Shown here: in pieces, positions 35,801 to 46,320 of the stretch
Layout: every line of letters begins with the position of its first letter
Position numbering within the stretch: position 1 is the first letter of the stretch
Assembly: GCA_040403315.1 (NCBI GenBank)
Contig: JBBAKX010000002.1
Span: 124,001 to 188,000, forward strand
Direction: 5' to 3'
Source: CAMCXT01 sp040403315
GTDB taxonomy: Bacteria; Bacteroidota; Bacteroidia; M30B66
Length of the DNA stretch: 64,000 nucleotides
Position numbers and translations under genes: made by a program
Notes under the pieces: generated by a model
The model's database searches: none
What the model was told of the DNA's origin: nothing
Seen by the model: the letters and a program-made list of their open reading frames with translations, nothing else

Positions 35801-36529
35801 TCAATCGAATTTGTGCAATTTAACGGATACAATTTGTCCATCATTAATTCTTTGTAAAAAAGAAATTAAAAGGTAATCTTCCCACTTTTTATTCATTGGC
35901 AATCTGAATTTTTGAATTTTATTGTTTTCAGGTAAAACACTCAATAAATCTTGAACAATATTGTAGCTATACATTGTTCTTCCTGTATTCTCGCCTGATG
36001 TAGGATTTGATATATTGATCTTTTTAACCAAAGCATAATTCAAAATGTAATTATTTATTGGTTTAATTAAAGAAGCTTGAACCAGCATTGTACCCATCGA
36101 ATCTAATCTTAAATCCACCGAATATCCTGGATCAATTTTAATTGAATCGGCCTGATTAATTTCTCTAAAAATCCGCGCGCGATTCGACCCTGAAAAAGCC
36201 GAACGACCATTAACAATCACTTGTGGGGCGTATATTCCGTCCGAAATTCCAAATCGAGCGTATTGTTTTTGGCGGTCCTTCCACCGCTGGTCGTCAAATG
36301 GATCTTGATAACCATCATGGTCATCGTAATCCACATGATAGGTGAGAAGAATTACTGGAACCTTAAGCAAACTATCCCCAGGAGGGAAAAAATCTTTGAA
36401 ATTCTTGTTGGCAGAAGCACAATTCGAACAACCATCGTACGTAAACAACTCAACCAATACATGGCTTTCCTGCGATTGCACAACAAATGGATGCAGAATA
36501 AAAATTGAGTAAAAAATCCACTGCTTCAT
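35801..36529 (-). CDS. DUF1223-family thioredoxin-like secreted protein
   Basis: 242 residues from ATG 36529 (MKQWIFYSIFILHPFVVQSQ signal peptide; upstream Met at 36565 is less fitting). DUF1223 signatures: VLVELFTYDGCSNCASA with a CXXC-like pair, LLTYHVDYDDHDGYQDPF, RQKQYARFG and YAPQVIVNGR. Thioredoxin-like fold, envelope-located, activity uncharacterised. Convergent with the ars operon (47-base gap) and divergent from the DUF2141 gene. Confidence 0.85.
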   Translation of the reverse strand: MKQWIFYSIFILHPFVVQSQESHVLVELFTYDGCSNCASANKNFKDFFPPGDSLLKVPVILLTYHVDYDDHDGYQDPFDDQRWKDRQKQYARFGISDGIYAPQVIVNGRSAFSGSNRARIFREINQADSIKIDPGYSVDLRLDSMGTMLVQASLIKPINNYILNYALVKKINISNPTSGENTGRTMYSYNIVQDLLSVLPENNKIQKFRLPMNKKWEDYLLISFLQRINDGQIVSVKLHKFD

Positions 36530-36589
36530 TTGCGCAAAGTTAGTATATTGGCTATTGAACAACATTCTTAGTTGGCTTTGTTTTAAACT

Positions 36590-37033
36590 ATGCTTTTTAC
36601 CCTTATTTTAAGTTTGCTTTTTCATTCATCTATGACTGAGAAACCCAATAATTCAATTGTTTCAGGTTCGATCCATATTGAAATTTCAGGTATAAAAAAC
36701 GACAAAGGCTTTTTGCTTGTTGCACTATACAATCAAGAAAAAGGCTTCCCTGACAAAGAACAGCTTGCAATTAGAAAGGAAAGAATACCTGCTAAATCGG
36801 GCACAATGAAACTTGATTTTCTTAATCTTCCGCCAGGAAAATATGCATTTGGAGTTATCCATGATGAAAACGATAACCGAATACTCGACAAAGGTTTATT
36901 TGGCATTCCCAAAGAAGGATTCTGTTTTTCTCGTCAAGCTATGGGAACCGTTGGGCCGCCTAGTTTTAAATCTGCAGCTGTAGAAGTGGGCAGCGGTGCG
37001 ACTGTTCAAATGTTGAAAATCAGCTATTGGTAG
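36590..37033 (+). CDS. DUF2141-family exported protein
   Basis: 147 residues with a short signal (LFTLILSLLFHSSM). Typical DUF2141 sequence: GSIHIEISGIKNDKGFLLVA, LPPGKYAFGVIHDENDNRIL, then DKGLFGIPKEGFCFS. This is a small Ig-like beta domain common in Bacteroidota and Proteobacteria, with unknown ligand. Monocistronic; divergent partner of the DUF1223 gene. Confidence 0.85.
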   Translation: MLFTLILSLLFHSSMTEKPNNSIVSGSIHIEISGIKNDKGFLLVALYNQEKGFPDKEQLAIRKERIPAKSGTMKLDFLNLPPGKYAFGVIHDENDNRILDKGLFGIPKEGFCFSRQAMGTVGPPSFKSAAVEVGSGATVQMLKISYW

Positions 37034-37084
37034 CGCCGATTCTAATTATATCAAATACTTCTATATTGCATTACAATTTCCTCG

Positions 37085-38218
37085 ATGAAAACGAAACTCT
37101 ACGCCCTTACAGCAACTGCTTTTTTAGGATTACAACTTAACGCACAAATCACCCAATCGGAACTTCCGAATGCTGGCGATACTGCAACATACGCCGTAGC
37201 AACTGCTTTAGGCACTTCCACTGGAACTTCTGGAAACAACCAAACTTGGGACTACAGTGATCTTCAGCCAAATTCTTCCGAAAGAGTTGATTTTGTTAGC
37301 GTTTCAGATGCAGGCTTCACCTATGCATTCGTGTTCGGTTTGCCTTTTTCGGGAAGTTATTCTGATATGGCGCAACGAGGTGTAATTCCATTGCCTCAGA
37401 TTTTGTTGGATGGAATCAACGCACTTGGTTTAGGCGTCACATTTGGCGATACATACAATTTCTTTAAGCGTGAATCCGATGGCTTAGTTCAAAAAGGATT
37501 CGGTGCCGATGTGAGTGGTTTCGGTTTACCTGTTCAATACAGCCAACCAGATGAAATCATTCCCATTCCGCTTACTTTGAACAATACATCAACGGTAAAT
37601 TATTCCTACGAACTCGAATTGCCTTCGGTTGGTGTTTGGTCGGTTACTGCCGAAAGAACCAATGAAGTAAATGGAAAAGGAACCCTCATTTTACCTAATG
37701 CCACTTACCAAAATGTATATCGTATCAGATCTACAATTAGCTCACAAAACACCATCAGCAGCGATCAATTGCCTGCATTTTTAAACGGTGTTCCAATTCC
37801 GAGAAATGAAGTAAAATACCTCTACATTGCCCCTAGTCTAGGCTTTCCTGTCTTGGAAATCACTGCTACTAGTTTGTTTGGATTTGAAGTTGTTTCAAAA
37901 GTTATTTATCGCGCTACTCCGATCGATTATACTTCAGTTGAAAACAGTGAATTATCTGCATTTCAATTGTTTCCTAATCCAACAAACGATTGGATGCACA
38001 TCCAAACTGACCTTAAAAATTCGCAGAAACTTACACATGAAATTGTTGATGCACAAGGCAGATTGGTTTGGTCAAAAAACAGTCAATGTCAGGCAGGCCT
38101 TAACACAGAGGAGATTTCATTGAAAAGCCAAGGTTTATCTAATGGCTTTTATTTGTTAAAAATCACGCCCGAAGCAGGCCGCCCAGAAGTAAGAACCTTC
38201 TTAATCCAGAACCAGTAA
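37085..38218 (+). CDS. T9SS type A sorting-domain protein
   Basis: 377 residues with signal peptide (ATAFLGLQLNAQ). The N-terminal beta-rich part (ELPNAGDTATYAVATALGTS, GNNQTWDYSDLQPNS) recurs in many Bacteroidota secreted proteins and has no known activity. A type A sorting domain ends the protein (SAFQLFPNPTNDWMHIQTDL, then SNGFYLLKI). Probably surface-attached through A-LPS. Confidence 0.82.
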   Translation: MKTKLYALTATAFLGLQLNAQITQSELPNAGDTATYAVATALGTSTGTSGNNQTWDYSDLQPNSSERVDFVSVSDAGFTYAFVFGLPFSGSYSDMAQRGVIPLPQILLDGINALGLGVTFGDTYNFFKRESDGLVQKGFGADVSGFGLPVQYSQPDEIIPIPLTLNNTSTVNYSYELELPSVGVWSVTAERTNEVNGKGTLILPNATYQNVYRIRSTISSQNTISSDQLPAFLNGVPIPRNEVKYLYIAPSLGFPVLEITATSLFGFEVVSKVIYRATPIDYTSVENSELSAFQLFPNPTNDWMHIQTDLKNSQKLTHEIVDAQGRLVWSKNSQCQAGLNTEEISLKSQGLSNGFYLLKITPEAGRPEVRTFLIQNQ

Positions 38219-38274
38219 GACAGTTCTTACGTTAATCGACATGCGCAGGCAAACCAAATGTCCTGCGTGTATTC

Positions 38275-41200
38275 ATGTTGCAAAAAACTACCTGCTTCAT
38301 TCTTTTTAACTTTTTCGCTCTGTTTGTTGCTGCCGGCAACGAATCTGGCAAAGTTCGTTTTGAAGAAAACAAAGGGCAATGGCCTTCTCAGGTTCGTTTC
38401 AGGGCAGATGTTCCCTCAGGAGCATGCTTCCTTGAACAAAAATCCATTACTTGGAACTTCGTTGATCCAGCTTCAGCAGGGCACAGTCATGAGAACCACG
38501 ATCATGAAGAAGATTCAGACAAATCACTCCGTGGACATGCTTTTCGATTAAATCTCATAGGAGCAACTTCAAATGCGAACCTTTTTCCTGAGGATGTTCA
38601 TTCTGATTACAGCAATTACTACATAGGCAGCGATTCCCGAAAGTGGGCATCAAATGTTCGAGCATATTCTGTTGTCAATTGGCAACAAGTTTATCCCGGA
38701 ATTCATTGGAAAGTCTATTCCAACGATCAAGGTCTGAAATACGATTTCATCTTACAGCCAAGAGCTGATCCTTCGAACATTCAAATGCAGTACGATGGAC
38801 TTGAAAAGCTACAAATCTCGCAAGGAAAACTGCTCATGCTCACTTCTGTTGGAACAGTTACAGAAGAAGCCCCAATAGCATTTCAAGAAAAAAATGGTGC
38901 TCGAATTCCGGTTGATTGTCGATTTCAGTTAACGAACAATGTCGTTTCATTCAAACTTGGAAACTACGATTCTTCGCTCCCTTTGATTATAGATCCTCAG
39001 CTAGTATTCGGTTCCTTTAGTGGATCAACGATCGATAACTGGGGGTTCACAGCAACATACGATCAAGCTGGAAATACATATTCGGCAGGTGTTGTTTTTG
39101 GCGTTGGTTATCCAGTTTCAACCGGAGCTTGGCAAGAAACTTATTCTGGAGGCGCAGGTAGCCGTCCTTGCGACATTGGAATTATCAAGTTCTCTCCAAC
39201 TGGAGCCAAAATGTATGCTACCTACCTTGGCGGAACAGGAAATGAATTACCACAGAGTTTGATCGTTAGTTCTTCGAACGAATTGTTTGTTTTCGGCACC
39301 ACCGGATCATCGAATTTTGCCACAACACACAACGCCTTTTCACGCGAATTTAAAGGTGGTCCGCAGGTGAGCATCTTACGAAACGGAATCACATTCGCCG
39401 AAGGTACCGACATGTTCATTTCCCGTTTTTCTGAAAACGGTACCAACCTCCTAGCCTCATCCTTAATTGGTGGCACTTCTAACGACGGGCTCAACACTGC
39501 CAATCAGTTGCGATACAATTACGCCGATGAAGCCCGCGGCGGAATTGTGATCGATCAAAACAACAATATTATTATTGCATGTAGCACCACTTCTACAGAT
39601 TTTCCCGTTCCGGGGAATGGCTATCAGCCTACATATGGTGGAGGTACACAAGACGGAATGGTCGTTAAGTTCAACGAAAATTTAAGCAGTGTTTTTTGGG
39701 GAACCTACCTTGGTGGAACTTCTCCCGATGGCATTTTCACCTTAGCGATCGATAGAACAGGCAACGTATATGTAGCAGGCGGAACCACTTCAACCGATTT
39801 TCCATTGTCAGCAAATGCCTATCAATCAACAAACGGTGGAGGGCAATCGGATGGCTTTATTTCAGTGATTCGCTCAAACGGACAAGAATTGATTTCTTCA
39901 ACACTTTATGGGTCTGAACTTTACGATCAGATTTATTTGCTTTCACTTGATCGTCAAAACAGAATCTATGTTTATGGTCAAACCGAAATAGGAGGCATCT
40001 TTTATCAAGACAATTTCACCTTCAGAGAGACCAACGGCAAGCAGTTCATTTCGATGTTTTCAAACGATTTGCAAACGAGAGAATGGTCAACATCATTTGG
40101 TCGAGGATCATTCAAACCCGACATCACACCAACAGCTTTTACTGTAGATATTTGTGGACAAATTTTCGTGGCTGGTTGGGGAGGTTCATCGAATTCATCG
40201 CCAGATGGAAGCACCTTTGGAGGCACAACCGGCTTAACAATTACCGATGATGCCTTTCAAACCAATACCGACAACAACGATTTCTATTTGATGGTTCTCG
40301 ATGAGCAAGATCAAAGTCTTGTATATGCTACATTCTTCGGTGGTGCAACATCTTCAGAACATGTGGATGGCGGCACTTCAAGGTTTGATCGTCGTGGGGT
40401 AATGCATCAGGCTGTTTGCGCCGGTTGCGGCGGAAGAGATGATTTCCCAACTACACCGGGCGTTTGGTCGAATACCAATGGAAGCGCGAGTGGATGCAAC
40501 AATGCTGTATTCAAATTCGACTTTCAACTTCCATCCACAGTAGCATCATTCACTTCTCCATCAATTGGTTGCGCACCTTTTACTATTGATCTCAATAACA
40601 CAAGTTCCTATGGAACTACATATGTTTGGCAGGTAAACGGAAGCGATGTTTCAACCAACGAAAATCCAACCTATACTTTTACCAATGCTGGAGTTTACAC
40701 AGTTAGATTGATTGCAACAAATCCCAACAGTTGCAATGTTGTGGATACTTTTTTCAAGCAAGTTCGCGTGGTAAATTCTACGCGCGACGTATTTGATTCA
40801 TTAGAAATCTGCCTGCTTGGTTCTCAATTGATAGGACCTTCATTTCCGATTGATCCTTACTATCAAGTTTCTTGGATTCCAGAAATTGGCCTACAAAATC
40901 CGAAGGAGCAAACTACGATTGCGAGCCCGGAAGAGAACACCAACTACACTTTGTTTTTGTCGCTTGGCAACTGTTCCGACACAATCGAACAATACGTTCG
41001 AGTTAAAATTGATAGCATCGATGCTGGTCCAGACTTAGACATCTGCAGAGGCCAAACAGTGAACATTGGTATCGAAGCATCGAGTAGCGATTATACCTAT
41101 CAATGGTCGCCTTCGGATCGTCTCAATTCTTCAACAGTAGCAATGCCCTTGGCTTTGGTTGATGAAACCACAACATTTCAATTGCTCAGAATTCCACAAA

Positions 41201-41799
41201 ATTCTTCATTAGGTTGCCCAGGGAAAGACAGTTTAACATTAAATATTCCAGCTGGAGCGCCACTTGCCGATTTTCAAACAGAAGTCATAGCCTCCTGCAC
41301 CGAGGTTAAAGTGTTGATAACCAATAATTCTGAACTGTCAGAATCCTACACTTGGGATTTCCATCAAGGCTCAGGAGATTTGTCATCACAAAACCCCGAA
41401 ATCATTTATCCTTACGGAGACACAATTTTCATCAGCCTCATCGTAAGCAATCCAGAATGCAGCGATACGCTCGATTTCAAGCAAGCGATGGGCGATCTTC
41501 CCTCCTACTTTTCGATCAACGAATCGAATGCTTTTTCTCCCAACGGAGATGGCATGAATGACTGTTTTAGTCCGGCGTTGCAAGACCTTCCATCGCCCGA
41601 CGATAAGAATTTCTTGTCGTGCAGCAGTCTGTCGATTTTCGACCGATGGGGAAAGAAAATCTGGGAACGAATTGAGCAACAAGATGGCTGTTGGAATGGC
41701 AAAAATGAAGCAGGTGAAGAAATGCCCGACGGAACCTACATTTTCCTTTTTGAAGGCCAAGGAAAAAAGCTTGAAGGAACCGTGAATCTCTTGCGATAA
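38275..41799 (+). CDS. large SBBP-repeat, PKD, CHU_C/gliding C-terminal-domain protein (copy 1)
   Basis: 1174 residues, signal peptide. The N-terminal 'VRFEENKGQWPSQVRFRADV' region (DUF7948 type) is followed by SBBP beta-propeller repeats (GTYLGGTSPDGIFTLAIDRT and similar, about 250-740). A PKD-like domain comes near 760-840, then 'DAGPDLDICRGQTVNIG' Ig-like units, and the gliding-motility-associated C-terminal domain (NAFSPNGDGMNDCFSP, FDRWGKKIWE). This tail directs T9SS type B export. Near-identical architecture to the next gene 44 bases downstream. Confidence 0.9.
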   Translation: MLQKTTCFILFNFFALFVAAGNESGKVRFEENKGQWPSQVRFRADVPSGACFLEQKSITWNFVDPASAGHSHENHDHEEDSDKSLRGHAFRLNLIGATSNANLFPEDVHSDYSNYYIGSDSRKWASNVRAYSVVNWQQVYPGIHWKVYSNDQGLKYDFILQPRADPSNIQMQYDGLEKLQISQGKLLMLTSVGTVTEEAPIAFQEKNGARIPVDCRFQLTNNVVSFKLGNYDSSLPLIIDPQLVFGSFSGSTIDNWGFTATYDQAGNTYSAGVVFGVGYPVSTGAWQETYSGGAGSRPCDIGIIKFSPTGAKMYATYLGGTGNELPQSLIVSSSNELFVFGTTGSSNFATTHNAFSREFKGGPQVSILRNGITFAEGTDMFISRFSENGTNLLASSLIGGTSNDGLNTANQLRYNYADEARGGIVIDQNNNIIIACSTTSTDFPVPGNGYQPTYGGGTQDGMVVKFNENLSSVFWGTYLGGTSPDGIFTLAIDRTGNVYVAGGTTSTDFPLSANAYQSTNGGGQSDGFISVIRSNGQELISSTLYGSELYDQIYLLSLDRQNRIYVYGQTEIGGIFYQDNFTFRETNGKQFISMFSNDLQTREWSTSFGRGSFKPDITPTAFTVDICGQIFVAGWGGSSNSSPDGSTFGGTTGLTITDDAFQTNTDNNDFYLMVLDEQDQSLVYATFFGGATSSEHVDGGTSRFDRRGVMHQAVCAGCGGRDDFPTTPGVWSNTNGSASGCNNAVFKFDFQLPSTVASFTSPSIGCAPFTIDLNNTSSYGTTYVWQVNGSDVSTNENPTYTFTNAGVYTVRLIATNPNSCNVVDTFFKQVRVVNSTRDVFDSLEICLLGSQLIGPSFPIDPYYQVSWIPEIGLQNPKEQTTIASPEENTNYTLFLSLGNCSDTIEQYVRVKIDSIDAGPDLDICRGQTVNIGIEASSSDYTYQWSPSDRLNSSTVAMPLALVDETTTFQLLRIPQNSSLGCPGKDSLTLNIPAGAPLADFQTEVIASCTEVKVLITNNSELSESYTWDFHQGSGDLSSQNPEIIYPYGDTIFISLIVSNPECSDTLDFKQAMGDLPSYFSINESNAFSPNGDGMNDCFSPALQDLPSPDDKNFLSCSSLSIFDRWGKKIWERIEQQDGCWNGKNEAGEEMPDGTYIFLFEGQGKKLEGTVNLLR

Positions 41800-41842
41800 T
41801 TTAGTATCTATTTGTAAATTCGTAGCTGTACAATTTAGCTAC

Positions 41843-44800
41843 ATGCAACGATTTTTTAGAAATTCCCTGCTGATTTTTTGTTTATCAGTTTCATCAAATA
41901 TACTGGCAACATCGGGCTACAAAAATGGGTTCATTCCCAATTTAGGCCAATGGCCCCAACAGGTCGAATACCGCATGTCGATTCCAAACGGTGCGGTGTT
42001 CCTTGAAAAAAATGCAATAACTTATGCGTTGTACAATGGCGAGCAGGTAGCTGCGATACATGGCAAGTCGCATGCTCATCAAGGTCAGGAGGCCAACCAT
42101 CCGCCCCTCATTGATCACCATGCTTTAAGAATGCATTTCCTTGGGAATCGAACGGTTGAACCGCAGGCGATTCTTCCAGGAGCGACGAAATTCAATTATT
42201 ATCATGGAAACGATCGTCACAAATGGACTAGTGGATTGTCGGCCTTTCAAGAAGTCATTTACAACGATTTCTATGATCATACAAACCTTCGCGTGTATTC
42301 GAATGATCAAGGTATGAAATATGATTTTATCGTTCGTTCAGGTGGAAATCCTTCAGCCATAGCTTTCGAATACCAAGGTGCTGAGCAAATTGGAATTAAA
42401 AATGGTGACCTTGTTCTTAAAACTTCCTTGGGTGAAATTGTTGAGATGGCTCCAGTGGCATGGCAAATCATCGACGGTAATAAAAACTTTGTTCCTTGCA
42501 ACTTTCAATTAGACAATGGAATTGTTCGTTTTCAAACGGAGAGCTACAATCCTGATCTTGAATTGATAATTGACCCACAGATTGTTTTTGCAACATATTC
42601 TGGGTCTAGCGACGACAATTGGGGCTTCACTGCCACTTACGACAATGGTGGAAATGGATATTCTGGTGGAATTGCATTTGGAGCGAACTTCCCAGTTACA
42701 ATTGGCGCTTACCAAGTTCCTTTTGGTGGTGGACAAATTGATATTGGAATTCTAAAATACTCTCCCGACGGATCCAATGCCTTGTTTATCACATACATCG
42801 GCGGTAGCGACATAGAGCTTCCTCACAGTATGATTGTAAACGAGTATGATGAATTGCTCGTTTACGGAACCACTGGATCGGCAGATTTTCCAGTAACTAA
42901 CGGAGCCTATTCAAACGATTTTCAAGGTGGACCGCCGACCAGTTTTGAAAACGGATTTATCAGCATTAATAGCGGTTTGGACTTGTTCGTGATCCGACTT
43001 TCAAACGATGGATCAACGCTGCTTGCTTCAACATTTGTTGGTGGTACAGGAAACGACGGACTAAATTCTGCGGTCGAATTGGTGCCTAATTATGCCGATG
43101 AAATTCGTGGTTCGCTTTGGGTTGATTCTGACAACAATGTGTATGTTGGAACGAGCACCGAAAGTGTTGATTTCCCTGTGAGTCCGGATGCAATTCAGCC
43201 AATTTTCGGCGGAGGAAATCAAGATGGTGTTATCCTCAAACTTGACGGTAATTTGAGCACCTTGAAATGGGCTACATTCCTTGGTGGACAAGCAAATGAC
43301 GGAATCTTTTACCTTACTGTAGATCGTGATGAAAACGTGATTGTAACTGGAGGAACGGTAAGTCAGAACTTCCCAACAACATCCAATGCGTACCAATCGA
43401 ATTCACTTGGCGATGTTGATGGTTTTGTGAGTAAAGTAGACTCATCAGGAAGTACATTAATTGCATCAACGTTTGTCACTTCAAGTGTTTACGACCAATC
43501 CTACATCGTTGGAACCGACAACACCAATCATGTTTACATATTTGGACAAACAGAAGTTGCAGGCAACGAGTACATCCTCAATTCACCAGTTGCAGTTTCT
43601 GGTGGGAATCAGTTTTTAACGAAGCTTTCTCCAGATTTGAGCGAACGTGTTTGGTCGACTACATTTGGAAATGCAACTGGTCAGCCCGATATCGCGCCAA
43701 CAGCCTTGCTTGTTGATGTTTGCGATAAGATCTACGTTACTGGCTGGGGTGGATTTATTAATTCCTTTGGAACCACAACAACTGGATTGGTTACCACGCC
43801 AGATGCATTTCAATCAACAACCGATGGAAATGACTTCTATTTATATGTAATTGACAATCAAGCCCAAACACTCGAATATGCATCCTTTCTGGGTGGTAGT
43901 GGAAGTTTAGACCATGTGGATGGAGGAACTTCACGGTTCGACAGAAAAGGAGTTATTTATCAGTCGATTTGCGCTGGATGCGGCGGTTTGAGTGATCTTC
44001 CAGTTACACCGGGAGCTTATTCTCCAACCAACAACTCATCAAATTGCAACAATGCCTTGGTGAAATTCGACTTTGAGTCACCAATTACAGTTTCAGCATT
44101 TGTAAATGCCAACGATCCAGTAGGTTGTGCGCCTTATGAAGTAAGTTTCGAAAACACCAGTGTGAATGCTGATGTTTTTAGCTGGCAATTAGAAGGATTA
44201 GAAATTGGTACCGATCAGAATTTAACTTACACTTTCCAAACCAGCGGTGTGTATGAAGTTTTGTTGATTGCTTCATCTAGTCAAACATGCAATGAGAGTG
44301 ATACTGTTTCAATCACAATTACTGTTCTTTCATCGCTTCAAGGAAACCTTCCAACATTGGAAGGCTGTGTTGGTCAAGAGTTGATTTTAGGTCCAGATAA
44401 CTACACAGATCCATATTACACTTTCCTCTGGACACCAGCGATCAATCTCAACGACAACGGAGTTAAAAAGCCTACCTTGACAGTTGATACTACTACTGAT
44501 TATACCTTGATTGTAAGTATTGGTTCATGCCGCGATACACTGATTCAGCAAGTGATTGCCACAGTGGGTTCCAATACCACCTTAGATCCAATTTCTGCTT
44601 GTATTTCCGACACTGTGCAAATTGGATTAGCGAATCCTGTAGCAGATGCATTGAGTTATAGCTGGACTCCAGCAAATAATCTGAGTGCATCCAATGTTTA
44701 CAATCCTGATTTTTTCGTAAACAATGATGCTTCATTTACACTTACTGTGAATCTTGAAAATGGTTGTGTTGATACCTTTAACATTGATATTGAGAGCCGC

Positions 44801-45595
44801 GTAGACACCATCGATGCAGGTCCTGATGTTGGAGCTTGTTCGGATGAGCCTGCTCAAATCGGTTTACCCGACTTGCAGAACAATTACAATTACACTTGGA
44901 GTCCATCGAATGGATTGTCGGCTACAAACATCTCAAATCCTATTGCGACTGTTTCAGACACAATTCAATACACTTTGGTTCGTGTGCCAAAACCTGGTGT
45001 AGCGGGTTGTCTTGGAACGGATCAATTAACAGTGAATATTGTTCCAAAGCCTACAGCCCTTTTCGGTGTGGATATTTCGGGCGATTGTACTGGAGTTTCT
45101 GTGCAAGTTTCAGATTCGAGTTCAGATTATCTAAATCTGGATTGGTTCGTGAACAATAACATCAGCATCGAAGGTTCGAATCCAGTTTTTACCTTTCCAT
45201 ATTCAGATACCTTGAAAATCACGCTCATTGCCAGCAATGGTGAGTGTCGAGATACGATTTCTTACAGTGAATACATCAAAGGACTCAAAGATTTCTATCA
45301 GGAAAATACTGTGAATGCCTTTTCTCCCAACGGTGATGGAATCAATGATTGTTTTAGTCCGGCTTTGCAACTCGAAAACAATAGCGTAAACACCAAGTTT
45401 TTACCTTGTTCGGATGTGATTGTTTACGACCGCTGGGGAATTAAGATTTTTGATAGTTCAACAGAAGGAAATAATTCTTGTTGGGATGGTAAAAACCAAG
45501 TTGGAGAAGACATGCCAGAGGCTGTTTACTTTTATGTTTACATATACGAAGCTGAGCAAAAAGAAGGATTTGTGCATCTGAAAAGAGAGAAATAG
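41843..45595 (+). CDS. large SBBP-repeat, PKD, CHU_C/gliding C-terminal-domain protein (copy 2)
   Basis: 1250 residues, same domain order as copy 1: FIPNLGQWPQQVEYRMSIPN opening, propeller repeats (LKWATFLGGQANDGIFYLTV), cysteine-linked loop SICAGCGGLSDLPVTPG (copy 1 has AVCAGCGGRDDFPTTPG), PKD (GCAPYEVSFENTS), an extra Ig-like unit (DPISACISDTVQIGLANP), and NAFSPNGDGINDCFSP at the end. The pair arose by tandem duplication and has diverged. Probable surface adhesin or structural protein. Two bases before the M15 peptidase gene. Confidence 0.9.
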   Translation: MQRFFRNSLLIFCLSVSSNILATSGYKNGFIPNLGQWPQQVEYRMSIPNGAVFLEKNAITYALYNGEQVAAIHGKSHAHQGQEANHPPLIDHHALRMHFLGNRTVEPQAILPGATKFNYYHGNDRHKWTSGLSAFQEVIYNDFYDHTNLRVYSNDQGMKYDFIVRSGGNPSAIAFEYQGAEQIGIKNGDLVLKTSLGEIVEMAPVAWQIIDGNKNFVPCNFQLDNGIVRFQTESYNPDLELIIDPQIVFATYSGSSDDNWGFTATYDNGGNGYSGGIAFGANFPVTIGAYQVPFGGGQIDIGILKYSPDGSNALFITYIGGSDIELPHSMIVNEYDELLVYGTTGSADFPVTNGAYSNDFQGGPPTSFENGFISINSGLDLFVIRLSNDGSTLLASTFVGGTGNDGLNSAVELVPNYADEIRGSLWVDSDNNVYVGTSTESVDFPVSPDAIQPIFGGGNQDGVILKLDGNLSTLKWATFLGGQANDGIFYLTVDRDENVIVTGGTVSQNFPTTSNAYQSNSLGDVDGFVSKVDSSGSTLIASTFVTSSVYDQSYIVGTDNTNHVYIFGQTEVAGNEYILNSPVAVSGGNQFLTKLSPDLSERVWSTTFGNATGQPDIAPTALLVDVCDKIYVTGWGGFINSFGTTTTGLVTTPDAFQSTTDGNDFYLYVIDNQAQTLEYASFLGGSGSLDHVDGGTSRFDRKGVIYQSICAGCGGLSDLPVTPGAYSPTNNSSNCNNALVKFDFESPITVSAFVNANDPVGCAPYEVSFENTSVNADVFSWQLEGLEIGTDQNLTYTFQTSGVYEVLLIASSSQTCNESDTVSITITVLSSLQGNLPTLEGCVGQELILGPDNYTDPYYTFLWTPAINLNDNGVKKPTLTVDTTTDYTLIVSIGSCRDTLIQQVIATVGSNTTLDPISACISDTVQIGLANPVADALSYSWTPANNLSASNVYNPDFFVNNDASFTLTVNLENGCVDTFNIDIESRVDTIDAGPDVGACSDEPAQIGLPDLQNNYNYTWSPSNGLSATNISNPIATVSDTIQYTLVRVPKPGVAGCLGTDQLTVNIVPKPTALFGVDISGDCTGVSVQVSDSSSDYLNLDWFVNNNISIEGSNPVFTFPYSDTLKITLIASNGECRDTISYSEYIKGLKDFYQENTVNAFSPNGDGINDCFSPALQLENNSVNTKFLPCSDVIVYDRWGIKIFDSSTEGNNSCWDGKNQVGEDMPEAVYFYVYIYEAEQKEGFVHLKREK

Positions 45596-45597
45596 AG

Positions 45598-46284
45598 ATG
45601 GGAATCAATAAAACTTGGCTAACTGGTCGTTTCAATCCAGATGAACGTTCAGATTTTGCTGAAGTTCCAATCGATTTGTGCGATGAGCCAAGGCATTTTC
45701 TACATTTTGAAGTTTTAAATTCGTGGCAACAATTGAACAATTCAGCCCAAAAAGATGGAGTTCAATTGCAAATTATTTCATCCACCAGAAATTTCGATCG
45801 CCAGAAACGTATTTGGGAAAACAAGTGGAATGGAGTTATGCTCACCAATGGGGCGAATTTATCGATCTTAGATTTGCCTTCGATATCACGCTCAGAGCGT
45901 ATTCTGAAATACTCAGCTATGCCGGGAAGCTCTCGGCACCATTGGGGAACGGATCTAGACATCAATTCGGTTGAACCAGAATATTTTGAAACGCAAGAAG
46001 GAATCAAGGTCTACAATTGGATGAGCGACAATGCTCCTAAATTTGGTTTTGCACAACCCTATTCTGCCAAAAGCATGAAGCGGCGATTTGGATACGAAGA
46101 AGAGAAATGGCATTGGAGTTATTTGCCTCTTTCGTTACAATTAACAGAGACCTATGCGAAACTTATCGACTATAACGATTTTTCAGGTTTTGATGGTGCT
46201 GAAACGGCAGCTGAAATGCAAATAATCGAGCATTACGTTTTAGGGATCTCTAAAGCTTGCTTACCCTCAACATTGTGGACATAA
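45598..46284 (+). CDS. M15B-type D-alanyl-D-alanine carboxypeptidase (VanY-like)
   Basis: 228 residues. Zinc-site motifs of M15 peptidases are present: SSTRNFDRQKRIWENKW (about 61-77), SSRHHWGTDLDIN with H114 and D121 of SxHxxGxxxD, and EKWHWSYLP with the last His. Trims D-Ala from peptidoglycan stem peptides. I see no signal peptide at the chosen start, so either a leader is missing or export is atypical. The start is 2 bases after the preceding stop, so it is co-transcribed with the surface protein gene. Confidence 0.85.
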   Translation: MGINKTWLTGRFNPDERSDFAEVPIDLCDEPRHFLHFEVLNSWQQLNNSAQKDGVQLQIISSTRNFDRQKRIWENKWNGVMLTNGANLSILDLPSISRSERILKYSAMPGSSRHHWGTDLDINSVEPEYFETQEGIKVYNWMSDNAPKFGFAQPYSAKSMKRRFGYEEEKWHWSYLPLSLQLTETYAKLIDYNDFSGFDGAETAAEMQIIEHYVLGISKACLPSTLWT

Positions 46285-46320
46285 TTCGCTTAATTTTGCA
46301 TCCGAACAAATCGATAGTAG

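Noticed and set aside
46273..46298. TTG / TAATTTTG as a promoter for miaE
   Set aside because: The spacing of 15 bases is too short for the usual 19-21.
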